A stretch of DNA of 64,000 bases from Gottfriedia acidiceleris (lineage in GTDB: Bacteria; Bacillota; Bacilli; Bacillales; Bacillaceae_G): positions 1,178,001 to 1,242,000 of the forward strand of contig NZ_CP096034.1 in assembly GCF_023115465.1 (NCBI RefSeq), written 5' to 3'. Positions 53,097 through 64,000 of the stretch are shown here, piece by piece (position 1 is the stretch's first letter; each line of letters opens with the position of its first letter). The notes under the pieces are model-generated. The model was not told the DNA's origin. It saw only the letters and a list, made by a program, of their open reading frames with translations, and searched no databases. The translations under genes were made by a program, and so were the position numbers.

Positions 53097-54101
53097 ATGA
53101 TTAATGATTTACATAAAAAATTGAAAAAGAATGTGTCGCCAATGTATTTATTGGTAGGTACTGAAGATTTTTTACTTCAAGAAGCAGAAAACTTAATCGT
53201 GAAAGCAGCTTTACAAGGAGATATTGATGATTTTAACTATCAAACATATGATTTAAAAGAGTCTTATTTAAGTGAGGCTCTTGAGGATGCTCAAACACCG
53301 TCCTTTTTCGGTGGAAACAAAGTCATCATCATAAAATCATGTTTGTTTTTAACAGCCCAAAAAGAAAAAATTGTACAAGACATAGAACCACTTTTTGATT
53401 ATATTGAAAATCCTGCGCCTTTTACTACAGTTGTTTTTGTTGCTCCTTTTGAAAAATTGGACGAGCGGAAAAAAGTAACAAAAGCGATAAAAAAACTAGT
53501 AGAGCTAGTTGAATGTCATCCTGTTGAAACGAGTAATTTAGACGGTTGGATTAATGAGCGGTTCACTGGGAATGTAACGATTACTAAAGAAGCAATTGAT
53601 AAATTAAAATTACTCGTTGGAAATAATTTATCAATCTTAAAACTTGAATGTGAGAAGCTACAATTGTTTATTGGGAATGAAGGCGAAGTTGATGCAGACC
53701 TAGTAGAAATGATGGTAGCAAAAACCATTGAACAAAACGTTTTTTCTCTTATTGAAAAAACAGCAGTAAGACAGACCACTGAGGCACTTAAAATTCTTCA
53801 TGAATTATTATTTATAGGTGAAGAACCGATAAAAATAGTTGCATTGTTAGCTAGTCAGTTTAGGTTATTGTACGGAATAAAACAATTATCAAGTAGTGGA
53901 TATTCAAATAATCAAATTGCCTCTTCTGTTGGTGTATCACCAGGAAGAGTGTTTTATGGACAAAAGCAAGCGAATAACTTTCAAGCAAGTGAATTGAAAG
54001 AAGCAATACGATTAATTGCTGAAGTTGATTACAAAATGAAGACTGGTCAAGGAGATAAGGTAATGATCCTTGAAATGTTGATTCTACAATTAAATAAATA
54101 A
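53097..54101 (+). CDS. holA: DNA polymerase III subunit delta
   Basis: A 334-residue clamp-loader delta subunit. N-terminal LYLLVGTEDFLLQEAENLI, the middle NKVIIIKSCLFLT, FTTVVFVAPFEKLDERKKVTK, and the C-terminal collar part with EEPIKIVALLASQFRLLYGIKQL. It loads the sliding clamp together with tau/gamma and delta'. The start is the ATG after GAGGAG. In B. subtilis it is yqeN, before rpsT, as here. Confidence 0.93.
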   Translation: MINDLHKKLKKNVSPMYLLVGTEDFLLQEAENLIVKAALQGDIDDFNYQTYDLKESYLSEALEDAQTPSFFGGNKVIIIKSCLFLTAQKEKIVQDIEPLFDYIENPAPFTTVVFVAPFEKLDERKKVTKAIKKLVELVECHPVETSNLDGWINERFTGNVTITKEAIDKLKLLVGNNLSILKLECEKLQLFIGNEGEVDADLVEMMVAKTIEQNVFSLIEKTAVRQTTEALKILHELLFIGEEPIKIVALLASQFRLLYGIKQLSSSGYSNNQIASSVGVSPGRVFYGQKQANNFQASELKEAIRLIAEVDYKMKTGQGDKVMILEMLILQLNK

Positions 54102-54145
54102 TAGTAAGAAATTCAGTCTTAAATGAGTATTATTTTAAAAATTTC

Positions 54146-54187
54146 AAATGGCAGTCCAATAGTATTAAGTTGGACTGCCATTTTTGT
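54146..54187 (+). terminator. Terminator of holA
   Basis: Perfect 14-bp arms AAATGGCAGTCCAA / TTGGACTGCCATTT with loop TAGTATTAAG and T5. Confidence 0.9.
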
Positions 54188-54343
54188 GTTATAAAGAGGC
54201 TATGATTTTCAGTGAATATATGGAGTTTATTATTGGAGAATGTGATAAACTTATTCGATAAGCGTTCTCATCTTTTTAAACTAACATTTTGGTTCGATTA
54301 CAATTATGCATAAAAACCGCTATTGAAAAACTTAATTGCACGA

Positions 54344-54373
54344 AAAAATGGTGTCTCAACTGAGACACCATTT
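54344..54373 (-). terminator. Terminator of rpsT
   Basis: Arms AATGGTGTCTC / GAGACACCATT with short loop; T-run on the minus strand right after the stop codon. The stretch 54188-54343 shows no gene. Confidence 0.88.
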
Positions 54374-54379
54374 AATTCA

Positions 54380-54646
54380 TTACGCGTTCATAGCGTTAAC
54401 TTTTTTAGCTAAACGAGACTTTTGACGTGAAGCAGCGTTTTTGTGGATTAGATTGCTGTTAACAGCTTTATCTAATTTTTTAGAAGCAGTTAATAAAGCT
54501 TCTTGCGCTTTTTCAGTTTCGTTATTAGTAACTAAAGCTTCAACAGTTTTCACTGCAGTACGCATTTCTGATTTTAGAGATGCGTTGTGAGCACGATGAG
54601 CTTCAGCTGTTTTTACACGTTTAATAGCTGATTTAATATTTGGCAT
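54380..54646 (-). CDS. rpsT: 30S ribosomal protein S20
   Basis: An 88-residue S20, a small basic helical protein that binds 16S r[26 protein letters not shown] at the start and [19 protein letters not shown] at the end are diagnostic. The start is the ATG with GGGAGGTG upstream; three codons before it are in frame but overlap the ribosome site. It is divergent from gpr. Confidence 0.97.
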   Translation of the reverse strand: MPNIKSAIKRVKTAEAHRAHNASLKSEMRTAVKTVEALVTNNETEKAQEALLTASKKLDKAVNSNLIHKNAASRQKSRLAKKVNAMNA

Positions 54647-54865
54647 ACCTTTCACCTCCCGAATGCAGTCGAGAAATTTGCCTCGAATACAAATAGAACA
54701 AAACTTATTTTATCAAAACAAGTCCCATTTGGCAATAGAATTCATAAAGCTATTTTCGCCTTTTCAAAAGAAAAATAAACAACTCGTTTAGAAATGGTAA
54801 CATCTAGCTAAACTAGTTAAGAAGAGAATTGTTAAATTTCGATGAGTATTGTGGAGGCTAGATAA

Positions 54866-55966
54866 ATGAGTGAGTTAGATTTAAGTCAATATAGTGTTCG
54901 AACAGATTTAGCAGTAGAGGCAAAAGAGATGCTCGAGGAGCGTGAACAAACAAAGGAAGAAATTACCGGCGTAATCGTTAAAGAACGTGAAGCAGATGGT
55001 GTAAGTATTTCACATGTTCATATTAAAGAATCGGCATCTGAAAGAATCGGTAAAAAGCCAGGAAATTACTTAACACTTCAAGTTCAAGGTATTCGTGAAC
55101 AAGATACTGAACTTCAAGAAAAGGTTGAAAAAGTTTTTGCAAACGAGTTTTCGGCATTCCTAAAAAATTTAGGGATTACAGAAGATCAAACTTGTTTAGT
55201 AGTCGGATTAGGAAATTGGAATGTGACGCCTGATGCACTTGGTCCAATGGTTGTTGAAAATTTAGTTGTTACGAAGCATCTTTTTGAATTACAGCCTGAG
55301 AGTGTACAAGATGGTTACCGTCCAGTTTGTGCTTTATCCCCTGGTGTAATGGGGATAACTGGTATTGAAACAAGCGATATTATTTCAGGTGTCATAGATA
55401 AAGTAAAACCAGATTTTGTCATTGCAATTGATGCACTTGCAGCTAGGTCCATTGAGCGAGTTAATACAACAATCCAAATTACAGATAATGGGATTCACCC
55501 AGGTTCTGGAATAGGGAATAAAAGGAAGGAATTAAGTAAGGAAACACTAGGTATTCCAGTAATTGCTATAGGTGTTCCAACTGTTGTTGATGCTGTTGCT
55601 ATTACAAGTGATACAATTGACTTCATTTTAAAACATTTTGGACGAGAAATAAAAGAGGGAGACAAGCCTGCTAAAGCGCTAATCCCTTCAGGAATGGCAT
55701 TTGGAGAAAAGAAAAAGTATACCGACGAAGATATGCCTAGTGAAAAGGAACGAATGGCATTTATGGGGATCGTAGGAACACTTGAAGAGAATGAAAAACG
55801 GAAATTAATTCACGAGGTACTATCTCCACTAGGTCATAACTTAATGGTTACGCCAAAAGAAGTGGATACATTTATTGAAGATATGGCAAATATTATTGCT
55901 GGCGGTATGAACGCTGCTCTGCATTCTAAAATTAATCAAGACAATATTGGCTCATATACTCATTAA
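54866..55966 (+). CDS. gpr: Spore germination protease Gpr
   Basis: A 366-residue A25-type endopeptidase that degrades small acid-soluble spore proteins in germination. The N-terminal zymogen part ends before [10 protein letters not shown]; the core has [52 protein letters not shown] and [10 protein letters not shown]. Made in the forespore in B. subtilis. GTGGAGG precedes the ATG. spoIIP, which follows gpr in B. subtilis, is absent; a yqxA-like gene comes next after 24 bp. Confidence 0.95.
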   Translation: MSELDLSQYSVRTDLAVEAKEMLEEREQTKEEITGVIVKEREADGVSISHVHIKESASERIGKKPGNYLTLQVQGIREQDTELQEKVEKVFANEFSAFLKNLGITEDQTCLVVGLGNWNVTPDALGPMVVENLVVTKHLFELQPESVQDGYRPVCALSPGVMGITGIETSDIISGVIDKVKPDFVIAIDALAARSIERVNTTIQITDNGIHPGSGIGNKRKELSKETLGIPVIAIGVPTVVDAVAITSDTIDFILKHFGREIKEGDKPAKALIPSGMAFGEKKKYTDEDMPSEKERMAFMGIVGTLEENEKRKLIHEVLSPLGHNLMVTPKEVDTFIEDMANIIAGGMNAALHSKINQDNIGSYTH

Positions 55967-55990
55967 TATTTCGTAAGTGAGGAGAAACAA

Positions 55991-56341
55991 ATGAAATATA
56001 TGGTTCGGTATTTTACGCTAATCATTATTTTTTCGATAACAATCATTACGTGTATGCAAGTTGCGAAAGACGGAATAAGTAAAGTTACTTCGACTGATTA
56101 CTATCATGTAGAAGATGTAGTAAAAATCTCAAAAGAAGATGGGAAAGCTGGTCCAGTACTTTTTGGAAAAGATTACACAAAAGAAGGATTAGCAATTAGA
56201 GAAGATCATTTAGAAAGATTAGGGGCATTTAATTATTTTACAGTTGTTGGTAAAGGACTATCCCATTTTGTTACGTATGTAACTGAAAAAGGGGTTAAGA
56301 TTGTTGAAAAAATTCCTTCTATTATTGATAGCATTAATTAG
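55991..56341 (+). CDS. yqxA: YqxA-like (DUF3679) membrane-anchored protein
   Basis: A 116-residue protein with an N-terminal membrane helix (residues 7-25, FTLIIIFSITIITCMQVA) and an extracytoplasmic part. It resembles the DUF3679/YqxA family, and B. subtilis yqxA lies just before lepA. GGAG precedes the ATG; it probably shares the gpr transcript. Function unknown. Confidence 0.65.
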   Translation: MKYMVRYFTLIIIFSITIITCMQVAKDGISKVTSTDYYHVEDVVKISKEDGKAGPVLFGKDYTKEGLAIREDHLERLGAFNYFTVVGKGLSHFVTYVTEKGVKIVEKIPSIIDSIN

Positions 56342-56450
56342 ACCTTCTAAACTTCATTCGACATATACTGCTAATAGAGATTGAATATTTACCTATTTTT
56401 TTGATATAATCAAAACTATCTATGCTGTCGAGAAATTTAGGAGTGATGAA

Positions 56451-58271
56451 ATGAATAAAGAGTCAAGATCAGAAAGACAAAAGAGAATTAGAAACTTTTC
56501 AATCATCGCACACATTGACCATGGAAAATCTACTTTAGCAGATAGAATTCTTGAGAAAACAAATGCATTAACTCAGCGTGAGATGAAGTCTCAGCTATTA
56601 GACTCAATGGATTTAGAGCGTGAACGTGGAATTACCATTAAATTAAATGCTGTGCAGTTACAATATAAAGCTAAAAATGGAGAAGAATATATTCTTCATT
56701 TAATTGATACGCCTGGACATGTCGACTTCACTTATGAAGTTTCACGTAGTTTAGCAGCTTGTGAAGGCGCAATTCTTGTCGTTGATGCTGCACAAGGTAT
56801 CGAAGCACAAACATTGGCGAACGTATATTTAGCTTTAGACAATGATTTAGAAATCTTACCAGTTATTAATAAGATTGACTTACCGAGTGCAGAGCCTGAA
56901 CGTGTAAGACAAGAAGTTGAAGATGTAATTGGATTAGATGCATCAGAAGCGGTATTAGCATCTGCTAAAGCAGGAATCGGAATAGAAGAAATTTTAGAAC
57001 AAATCGTTGAAAAAGTACCAGCTCCAACAGGTGATCCAGATGCACCTTTAAAAGCACTTATTTTTGATTCATTATTCGATCCATATCGTGGTGTTGTAGC
57101 ATATATTCGTATCGTGGAAGGTACTGTAAAAGTAGGTCAAAAAATTAAAATGATGGCTACAGGAAAAGAATTCGAAGTAGTTGAAGCTGGAGTATTTACT
57201 CCTCGTACTACGCAACGAAATGAATTAACTGTAGGTGACGTAGGTTTCTTAACTGCTTCTATTAAAAATGTTGGAGATACTCGTGTTGGGGATACAATTA
57301 CCCTTGCTGAGAATCCTGCAACTGAGCCACTTCCAGGTTATCGTAAATTAAATCCTATGGTATTCTGTGGATTATATCCAATTGATACTTCTAAATATAA
57401 TGATTTACGTGATGCACTTGAAAAGCTTCAATTAAATGATGCGGCTTTACAATTTGAAGCAGAAACTTCGCAAGCTTTAGGGTTTGGTTTCCGTTGTGGA
57501 TTTTTAGGATTATTACACATGGAAATCATTCAAGAGCGTATTGAACGTGAATTCAAAATTGATTTAATAACAACAGCACCAAGTGTTATCTATAATGTTT
57601 ACACAACTAAAGGCGATATGATTATCGTTGATAACCCTGCTCATATGCCAGACCCTCAATCAATTGATCGAGTGGAAGAGCCTTACGTTAAAGCAAAAAT
57701 CATGGTTCCAAATGAATTTGTTGGAGCAATCATGGAGCTTTGCCAAAAGAAACGCGGAAACTTTATCGATATGCAATATTTAGATGCAAACCGCGTTACG
57801 TTAACTTACGAAATTCCATTATCTGAAATTGTTTATGATTTCTTTGACCAATTAAAATCAAGTACAAAAGGTTATGCATCATTTGACTATGAACTAATTG
57901 GCTACAAAGTTTCTAAACTTGTGAAAATGGATATTTTATTAAACGGTGAACAAGTAGATGCTCTATCATTTATCGTTCATAGAGACGCTGCTTATGATCG
58001 TGGAAAAGTTATCGTTGAAAAATTAAAAGAACTTATTCCAAGACAACAGTTCGAAGTACCAGTTCAAGCGGCGATCGGACAAAAAATCGTTGCTCGTTCA
58101 ACAATTAAGTCAATGGGTAAAAACGTATTAGCAAAATGTTACGGTGGGGATATCTCTCGTAAACGTAAGCTATTAGATAAGCAAAAAGAAGGTAAAAAGC
58201 GAATGAAAGCTGTTGGATCTGTAGAAGTTCCACAAGAGGCATTCATGGCTGTTTTACGTATGGATGACTAA
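56451..58271 (+). CDS. lepA: Elongation factor 4 (LepA)
   Basis: A 606-residue ribosome-associated GTPase. G1 AHIDHGKST (residues 20-28), G2 GITIKL, G3 DTPGH, G4 NKIDLP; then EF-G-like domains II, III and V and the LepA-specific C-terminal domain ([68 protein letters not shown]). AGGAGTG precedes the ATG. Length matches the family. Confidence 0.97.
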   Translation: MNKESRSERQKRIRNFSIIAHIDHGKSTLADRILEKTNALTQREMKSQLLDSMDLERERGITIKLNAVQLQYKAKNGEEYILHLIDTPGHVDFTYEVSRSLAACEGAILVVDAAQGIEAQTLANVYLALDNDLEILPVINKIDLPSAEPERVRQEVEDVIGLDASEAVLASAKAGIGIEEILEQIVEKVPAPTGDPDAPLKALIFDSLFDPYRGVVAYIRIVEGTVKVGQKIKMMATGKEFEVVEAGVFTPRTTQRNELTVGDVGFLTASIKNVGDTRVGDTITLAENPATEPLPGYRKLNPMVFCGLYPIDTSKYNDLRDALEKLQLNDAALQFEAETSQALGFGFRCGFLGLLHMEIIQERIEREFKIDLITTAPSVIYNVYTTKGDMIIVDNPAHMPDPQSIDRVEEPYVKAKIMVPNEFVGAIMELCQKKRGNFIDMQYLDANRVTLTYEIPLSEIVYDFFDQLKSSTKGYASFDYELIGYKVSKLVKMDILLNGEQVDALSFIVHRDAAYDRGKVIVEKLKELIPRQQFEVPVQAAIGQKIVARSTIKSMGKNVLAKCYGGDISRKRKLLDKQKEGKKRMKAVGSVEVPQEAFMAVLRMDD

Positions 58272-58282
58272 TAATTAAAAGA

Positions 58283-58351
58283 AATCATCAATTATAGAAT
58301 TGATGATTATCCAAAGATGCCACCGTAATTTAATTGCGGTGGCATTTTTAA
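58283..58351 (+). terminator. Tandem hairpins ending lepA
   Basis: A first stem AATCATCAATT / AATTGATGATT, then ATGCCACCG / CGGTGGCAT followed by T5. The second is the likely terminator. Confidence 0.8.
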
Positions 58352-58481
58352 CATCGTTTTTGGAGTCATATAATCTATCCCAACTTAATTGTTTTGAATT
58401 TTGTAACATTTAATTAATAACAAATAAGAAAATAATGATAATATACAAATGGATAAGCTAATTAATAGGAGTTGATTGTTC

Positions 58482-58667
58482 TTGAATGTAGATGTTAAAA
58501 GGAAAAAAAGATTGACAAATTATATTGGAATATTGTTGCTTGCTATTATATTTTTATCATTAATTTATATATTGGACTTACCTAAATATACTACATTTAC
58601 TACTTTATTTTTTGTTTCATTATTAGGTGTGATTGCAACAGAATATAAATTTAAAAATAGCCCTTAA
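58482..58667 (+). CDS. Small two-helix membrane protein, unknown
   Basis: A 61-residue protein with a basic N-terminus (NVDVKRKKRLTNY) and two hydrophobic segments (IGILLLAIIFLSLIYIL and FTTLFFVSLLGVIAT). The start is uncertain: TTG at 58482 (10 nt after TAGGAG) or TTG at 58476 (4 nt). The stop codon lies in the loop of the terminator hairpin. I do not recognise it; base composition is more AT-rich than the conserved neighbours, as is the next gene, so this 58.4-59.2 kb insert may be accessory. Confidence 0.55.
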   Translation: MNVDVKRKKRLTNYIGILLLAIIFLSLIYILDLPKYTTFTTLFFVSLLGVIATEYKFKNSP

Positions 58668-58681
58668 AGGGCTATTTCTTT
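58653..58681 (+). terminator. Hairpin overlapping the stop of the small membrane protein gene
   Basis: Arms AAATAGCCC / GGGCTATTT with loop TTAAA that contains the stop codon, followed by CTTTT. Confidence 0.75.
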
Positions 58682-58685
58682 TGGT

Positions 58686-59204
58686 TTAGATAATTGTAAT
58701 TTTACTTATGAAGTAATACCCGTCACTTGGTCCTACTTGTCTATACTGATAAATTAACGTTACGTTGTAAAAGCTTTTAGTAGAATTTTTTAAGGTAGAC
58801 GATACAATTTTGCCTTGAGTATTTTTATAAGTCGTTAAAAGACCGACCCCAAGTCCTGCACCAACGCCAATTAAGGGTTTTAATGGAAGCACTACAATTG
58901 ATGTAGCGATGGCTAATTGAATGGATCTTCCAGATTCTTGATTATCAATATAATTACTAATTTGTAAAAGTTCTGTCCGAGTAATTTTTTTTGTTGTTTT
59001 TATTGTATAACCTATTTTTTTTGCAGTAACAGGATTTGCCCAAAGTGTTGCACCGCTTATGGAACTATGGGTACCATTACCTTCAAGAGCTATAACAGCG
59101 TTGCTTTTTGGTATACAAACAGAAAAGCTCATAATAGTAGAGATCAGAATAATTAATAACTTTGCTTTGATGTTTACGACATTAAATATTTTTTGCACGA
59201 CCAA
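58686..59204 (-). CDS. Secreted or surface protein with glycine-rich hydrophobic segment, unknown
   Basis: A 172-residue protein with a signal-peptide-like N-terminus (KAKLLIILISTIMSFSVCIPKSNA), so exported. After that come a soluble beta-like part, a hydrophobic glycine-zipper-like stretch (PLKPLIGVGAGLGVGLLTTY, about residues 108-127) and a Tyr-rich C-terminus. No family recognised. The TTG start with AAAGGA nearby is a guess; GTG two codons later is possible. The intergenic part beyond it (59205-59560) is very AT-rich and shows no gene. Confidence 0.55.
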   Translation of the reverse strand: MVVQKIFNVVNIKAKLLIILISTIMSFSVCIPKSNAVIALEGNGTHSSISGATLWANPVTAKKIGYTIKTTKKITRTELLQISNYIDNQESGRSIQLAIATSIVVLPLKPLIGVGAGLGVGLLTTYKNTQGKIVSSTLKNSTKSFYNVTLIYQYRQVGPSDGYYFISKITII

Positions 59205-59560
59205 ATTTTCCTTTCTGATTTTTTTAGTTAAAATTTAATCGAGCGCTCATTTATAGAATAATATAATTCCATTGATAATTGTTTTAAAAATATGAATAAT
59301 AAGTGAATACATGGAATTTTTAGTAAAATATGTAATTTGTGTGAAGTTATCACAAGAATTGCAAAAAAATATTAAATACAAAATTTTCAACTTATTTAAA
59401 TGGTAATTTATGATCTTCTGAGGATATTAAGCTTTATTACTTTATAATTTAAGAAATGAATAAAAATCAAAAAAATAATAATAATGATAAATAAGAATAG
59501 TAAAGCGATTAAATAGACAAATTTCTTAAGAAAATATACAATCATAAAGTTAAAATCAAC

Positions 59561-59608
59561 AAAAGTCCCTGAATCTGCACCTTAGATGGTATTGAATCAG
59601 GGGCTTTT
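59561..59608 (+). terminator. Terminator-like hairpin before hemW
   Basis: Arms AAAAGTCCCTGA / TCAGGGGCTTTT (one G-U) with a 24-nt loop; only 23 bp from the hemW start. It may be a terminator of upstream reading or a leader structure. Confidence 0.5.
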
Positions 59609-59630
59609 CACATAGAAAAGAGGAGAAGGT

Positions 59631-60767
59631 ATGGCATCTTCCGTTTATATTCATATACCATTTTGTCAGCAGATTTGTTACTACTGCGATTTTAATAAAT
59701 TTATGATGGACCGTCAGCCGGTAGATCAATATTTAGACTATCTTGAGAAAGAGATTGTTGAAAGTTTAAAAAGAAATCCGATTTCAGATTTGAAAACAGT
59801 TTTTGTTGGTGGCGGTACGCCAACTGCATTAACATTACCTCAAACTGAACGCTTAATCGAAATAATTAATAAACATATTATTAATGGGAAAAAAGAAATT
59901 GAAATGACTTTTGAAAGTAATCCAAATGAAATTTCAAAAGAGAAGCTACAGATTTTAAAAGATGGTGGAGTGAATCGAATTAGTTTTGGCGCCCAAACAT
60001 TTGATGAAGGTTTACTAAAAAAGATTGGAAGAACACATTCACCAAATGAAATAGAAGAAGCAATTCAAACCGCCAAAGAAGTTGGAATTGATAATATTAA
60101 TCTTGATTTAATGTATGCATTACCTGGTCAAACAATGGAACAATTCGTTGATTCTTTAGACAAAGCAATGAAGTTACCGATTCAGCATATCTCAGCATAT
60201 TCATTAATTATTGAACCAAAAACGGTTTTTTACATAGAAATGAATAGGGGCAAGCTTAAACCAGCCCCAGAAGAAGATGAAGCGGCTATGTATGACTTTT
60301 TAATGAACTATTTAGAGGAAAAGGGATTTCATCAATATGAAATTAGCAATTTTGAAAAAAATGGTTTAGAAAGTAAGCATAATCTTGTTTATTGGAATAA
60401 TGAAGAGTATTTTGGATTTGGTGCTGGAGCACATGGCTATATTAATGGAATTCGATATTCAAACGCAGGACCATTAAAGAAATATTTTCAGTTGATAGAT
60501 GATACTGGTGTCCCTATTGTTCATGAACATACGGTAACGAAGCAAGAAAAAATGGAAGAAGAAATGTTTTTAGGACTACGTAAAATGCAGGGAGTTTCGG
60601 AAAGAAAGTTCCAAGAAAAATTTGGTTCAAACTTTAATGAAGTATTTCCGAACGTAATTGAAAAACTAATAAAAGATGGATTAGTCGAGATGGATGGAAT
60701 ATTTCTTCGATTAACCCATAAAGGGAAGTTACTAGGCAACGAAGTATTTCAAGCATTTTTACTTTAA
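59631..60767 (+). CDS. hemW: Heme chaperone HemW (radical SAM, formerly HemN-like)
   Basis: A 378-residue radical SAM protein. The CxxxCxxC cluster motif is in HIPFCQQICYYCDFNKF (about residues 8-24), followed by VFVGGGTPTAL, VNRISFGAQTFDEGLLKKIGR, NLDLMYALPGQT and the HemN C-terminal domain. It lacks the extra N-terminal features of true HemN coproporphyrinogen oxidase, so heme delivery is the better call. It lies between lepA and hrcA as in B. subtilis (yqeR). GAGGAGAAGG precedes the ATG. Confidence 0.93.
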   Translation: MASSVYIHIPFCQQICYYCDFNKFMMDRQPVDQYLDYLEKEIVESLKRNPISDLKTVFVGGGTPTALTLPQTERLIEIINKHIINGKKEIEMTFESNPNEISKEKLQILKDGGVNRISFGAQTFDEGLLKKIGRTHSPNEIEEAIQTAKEVGIDNINLDLMYALPGQTMEQFVDSLDKAMKLPIQHISAYSLIIEPKTVFYIEMNRGKLKPAPEEDEAAMYDFLMNYLEEKGFHQYEISNFEKNGLESKHNLVYWNNEEYFGFGAGAHGYINGIRYSNAGPLKKYFQLIDDTGVPIVHEHTVTKQEKMEEEMFLGLRKMQGVSERKFQEKFGSNFNEVFPNVIEKLIKDGLVEMDGIFLRLTHKGKLLGNEVFQAFLL

Positions 60768-60886
60768 AAGCAGTAAATGTGAACAACAGGAGAAGGGGAT
60801 TAAATTAGGGACAATAGTTAGATCTGATGTATTTAATAGTTCCTAATCCATTAATCCAGCACTTCTTTATTCCTGCCCTTAACTTC

Positions 60887-60915
60887 TTGACATCGTATAA
60901 AGGATTTGTTAAGTT
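60887..60915 (+). promoter_or_regulatory. Promoter of the hrcA operon
   Basis: TTGACA (60887-60892) and TAAGTT (60910-60915) with a 17-bp spacer, directly before the CIRCE element. Confidence 0.65.
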
Positions 60916-60925
60916 AATAATATAT

Positions 60926-60952
60926 TTAGCACTCACTAGTTTAGAGTGCTAA
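60926..60952. promoter_or_regulatory. CIRCE operator (HrcA binding site)
   Basis: Perfect consensus TTAGCACTC, 9 nt, GAGTGCTAA, 14 bp before the hrcA start. HrcA binds here to repress the heat-shock operon. Confidence 0.98.
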
Positions 60953-60966
60953 TAGAGGTGATAAAC

Positions 60967-61995
60967 ATGTTGACTGAAAGACAGTTATTGATACTCCAAA
61001 TTATTATCGATGACTTTATTCGCATGGCACAACCTGTTGGTTCAAGGAGTTTATCTAAAAAGGAAGGTATTTCATTTAGTTCAGCAACGATACGAAATGA
61101 GATGGCTGATTTAGAGGAACTTGGTTTTATTGAAAAGCCTCATAGCTCTGCAGGTCGAATCCCTTCTGAAAAAGGGTATCGTTTTTATGTAGACCATCTG
61201 TTATCACCACAAATTGTTAATGAAGATGATGTTCGTTCGATAAAAGGTATTTTTGCCGAGCGAATTTTTGAAATAGAAAAGCTTGTGAAAAATTCAGCTG
61301 ATATACTATCTGATTTAACAAATTACACAACAATTGCTCTAGGACCAAAAGTTACTGAAAATAAGCTTAAAAATATTCAGCTTATTCCAATAGGACCTAA
61401 TACAGCAGTATCAATTATTGTGACAGACACAGGTATTGTTAAAAATCGAACAGTTACCATACCACCTGGTGTGTCTATGAGTGATATTGAGAAAATGGTA
61501 AATATTTTAAATGAGCGACTAGTAAATGTTCCAATTCATCAAATAAATGACAAGCTTTATAAAGAAATTGCAATGATTTTACGTACGCATATTTCGAATT
61601 ATGAAAGTGTTATTAAGATGATTGGTGGCACTATTGACGTACCGATTGAACAAAAGCTGATTTTAAGTGGAAAAACGAATATTTTAGCTCAACCAGAATT
61701 TCATAATGTTGAGACAATGAAAGTATTGTTAAACATGATTGAAAAGCAAGATGAACTAAAAAGTATTATTCCTTTTGAACAGGTGGGTTTAAGTGTCAAA
61801 ATTGGTAAGGAAAATGAAAAGTCTGGATTAGAAAATGTAAGTATCATTAGCGCAACCTATTCACTAGGTGAAGATCAAATTGGTACAATCGCAGTATTAG
61901 GACCAACTCGAATGGAATACTCCCGAGTAATCTCATTAATGCATTTAATAACAGGGCAATTGAATTTATTATTTTCATCTAAGGATGTTGAATAA
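60967..61995 (+). CDS. hrcA: Heat-inducible transcription repressor HrcA
   Basis: A 342-residue repressor. The N-terminal winged helix ([70 protein letters not shown]) is typical, followed by the GAF-like and dimerisation parts. It binds the CIRCE element just upstream and so regulates its own operon; GroE usually assists its folding. The ATG at 60967 has AGAGGTG upstream; a longer in-frame start overlaps CIRCE and is unlikely. Confidence 0.96.
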   Translation: MLTERQLLILQIIIDDFIRMAQPVGSRSLSKKEGISFSSATIRNEMADLEELGFIEKPHSSAGRIPSEKGYRFYVDHLLSPQIVNEDDVRSIKGIFAERIFEIEKLVKNSADILSDLTNYTTIALGPKVTENKLKNIQLIPIGPNTAVSIIVTDTGIVKNRTVTIPPGVSMSDIEKMVNILNERLVNVPIHQINDKLYKEIAMILRTHISNYESVIKMIGGTIDVPIEQKLILSGKTNILAQPEFHNVETMKVLLNMIEKQDELKSIIPFEQVGLSVKIGKENEKSGLENVSIISATYSLGEDQIGTIAVLGPTRMEYSRVISLMHLITGQLNLLFSSKDVE

Positions 61996-62052
61996 ATCCA
62001 TTGTGAATAGAAACAATGGATTACATATAAAAAAATAGGAGGTGAAGGTGAC

Positions 62053-62625
62053 ATGACAGAACGTCAGGAAGAACTTTTAAATGAAGAAGTAGTGAATGAA
62101 GAAACTACTGTTGAAGAACCTTCAATCTTTACAGAAGAGAATACAGAAGAGAAAACTGACAATGTGAATTCTTCTGAAGAAGAGCTTCAAAAACTTCGTG
62201 CTGAAGTGGATGAGAAGGAAAATAAGTACTTACGTCTACATGCTGATTTCGAAAATTATAAACGTCGTGCACTTTTAGACCAACAATCTTTAATGACTTA
62301 TCGTGCACAAAGTTTAGTAACTGATTTATTACCAGTACTAGATAATTTCGAACGTGCACTACAAGTTGAAGCTACAGACGAACAAACTGCTTCTTTCAAA
62401 CAAGGTATGGAAATGGTTTACCGTTTACTTGTTGAAGCTGTAAAAAAAGAAGGTGTAGAAGAAATCCCAGCACTTGGTGAACAATTCGATCCGAATGTCC
62501 ATCAAGCTGTAATGCAAGAAAGTGATGATTCTAAACCATCTAATGAAGTTTTACAAGAATTCCAAAAAGGCTATAAGCTAAAGGACAGAGTAATTCGTCC
62601 ATCAATGGTAAAAGTAAACGAGTAA
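62053..62625 (+). CDS. grpE: Nucleotide exchange factor GrpE
   Basis: A 190-residue GrpE. The first 50 residues are acidic and low in complexity ([14 protein letters not shown]), followed by the long coiled coil ([30 protein letters not shown]) and the beta domain ([21 protein letters not shown] through [13 protein letters not shown]) that contacts the DnaK nucleotide domain. AGGAGGTG precedes the ATG. It is the second gene of the hrcA-grpE-dnaK operon. Confidence 0.96.
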   Translation: MTERQEELLNEEVVNEETTVEEPSIFTEENTEEKTDNVNSSEEELQKLRAEVDEKENKYLRLHADFENYKRRALLDQQSLMTYRAQSLVTDLLPVLDNFERALQVEATDEQTASFKQGMEMVYRLLVEAVKKEGVEEIPALGEQFDPNVHQAVMQESDDSKPSNEVLQEFQKGYKLKDRVIRPSMVKVNE

Positions 62626-62705
62626 TGTTAAGCGTCTATTTAAATCGCTAACATAAATATAAAATTTATAAAAAACTAAAATATAACTACTTATGTAAAT
62701 TTTAG

Positions 62706-64000
<1,295 letters not shown>

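Noticed and set aside
56451-58271. Functional split of LepA or frameshift
   Set aside because: The frame is continuous over all domains and the length matches the family.

Overview
The window is a low-GC chromosomal segment of an endospore-forming Firmicute of the Bacillaceae. The gene order follows the Bacillus subtilis aspS-yrvM-rarA-cymR-yrvO-mnmA-yrrB-recD2-yrrI-alaS-yrrKLMNO-udk-greA-pbpI-yrrS-mtnN block, and then the yqeG-yqeH-aroE-yqeI-yqeK-rsfS-yqeM-comE-holA-rpsT-gpr-lepA-hemW-hrcA-grpE-dnaK block. Sporulation genes (intact sigK, gpr, sda, a forespore-type pbpI) and competence genes (comEA, comEC, comER) fit this. I see no rRNA, tRNA, CRISPR array or prophage.

Layout. 1-8 kb: end of aspS, tcdA, rarA and several poorly known small or membrane genes. 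8-15 kb: a decayed IS200-type remnant, then the sulfur/tRNA-thiolation cluster cymR-yrvO-mnmA, a TPR protein and recD2. 15-29 kb: yrrI, T-box-controlled alaS, ireB-ruvX-yrzB, mltG, the wobble-uridine modification operon trmR-trhP1-trhP2 with udk, greA and the pbpI-yrrS pair. 29-33 kb: mtnN, an ABC exporter operon with its own TetR regulator and two identical palindromic operators, and a yrhC-like gene. 33-44 kb: sigK, a T-box-controlled DAHP synthase gene with tyrA, ampS, a block of small accessory genes (GNAT, SRPBCC, paired fluoride channels, CPBP protease, small alarmone synthetase), psd, and a short sda gene under a DnaA-box cluster. 44-64 kb: the conserved yqe/comE/gpr/lepA/heat-shock region ending inside dnaK.

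The most unusual observation is a non-coding element of about 470-523 bp present in two near-identical copies (4795-5317 and 41289-41758). Each has imperfect 13-bp terminal inverted repeats. Each is bracketed by a direct duplication of a complete rho-independent terminator hairpin (30 bp and 32 bp), and the hairpin differs between the two sites. The element therefore appears to target terminator hairpins and duplicate them, so the neighbouring gene keeps its terminator. A degenerate third copy lies near 15.13-15.26 kb, also just after a terminator.

Other points: two genes (yrrI and pbpI) whose Shine-Dalgarno sequence forms the 3' arm of a terminator-like hairpin; two T-boxes whose specifier codons can be cross-calibrated (Ala GCA, Tyr UAC); and three genes missing from otherwise conserved neighbourhoods (nadD, comEB, spoIIP).

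Family assignments come from reading motifs and comparing with remembered family features; no database search was run. Comparisons with B. subtilis gene order and protein lengths are from general knowledge.
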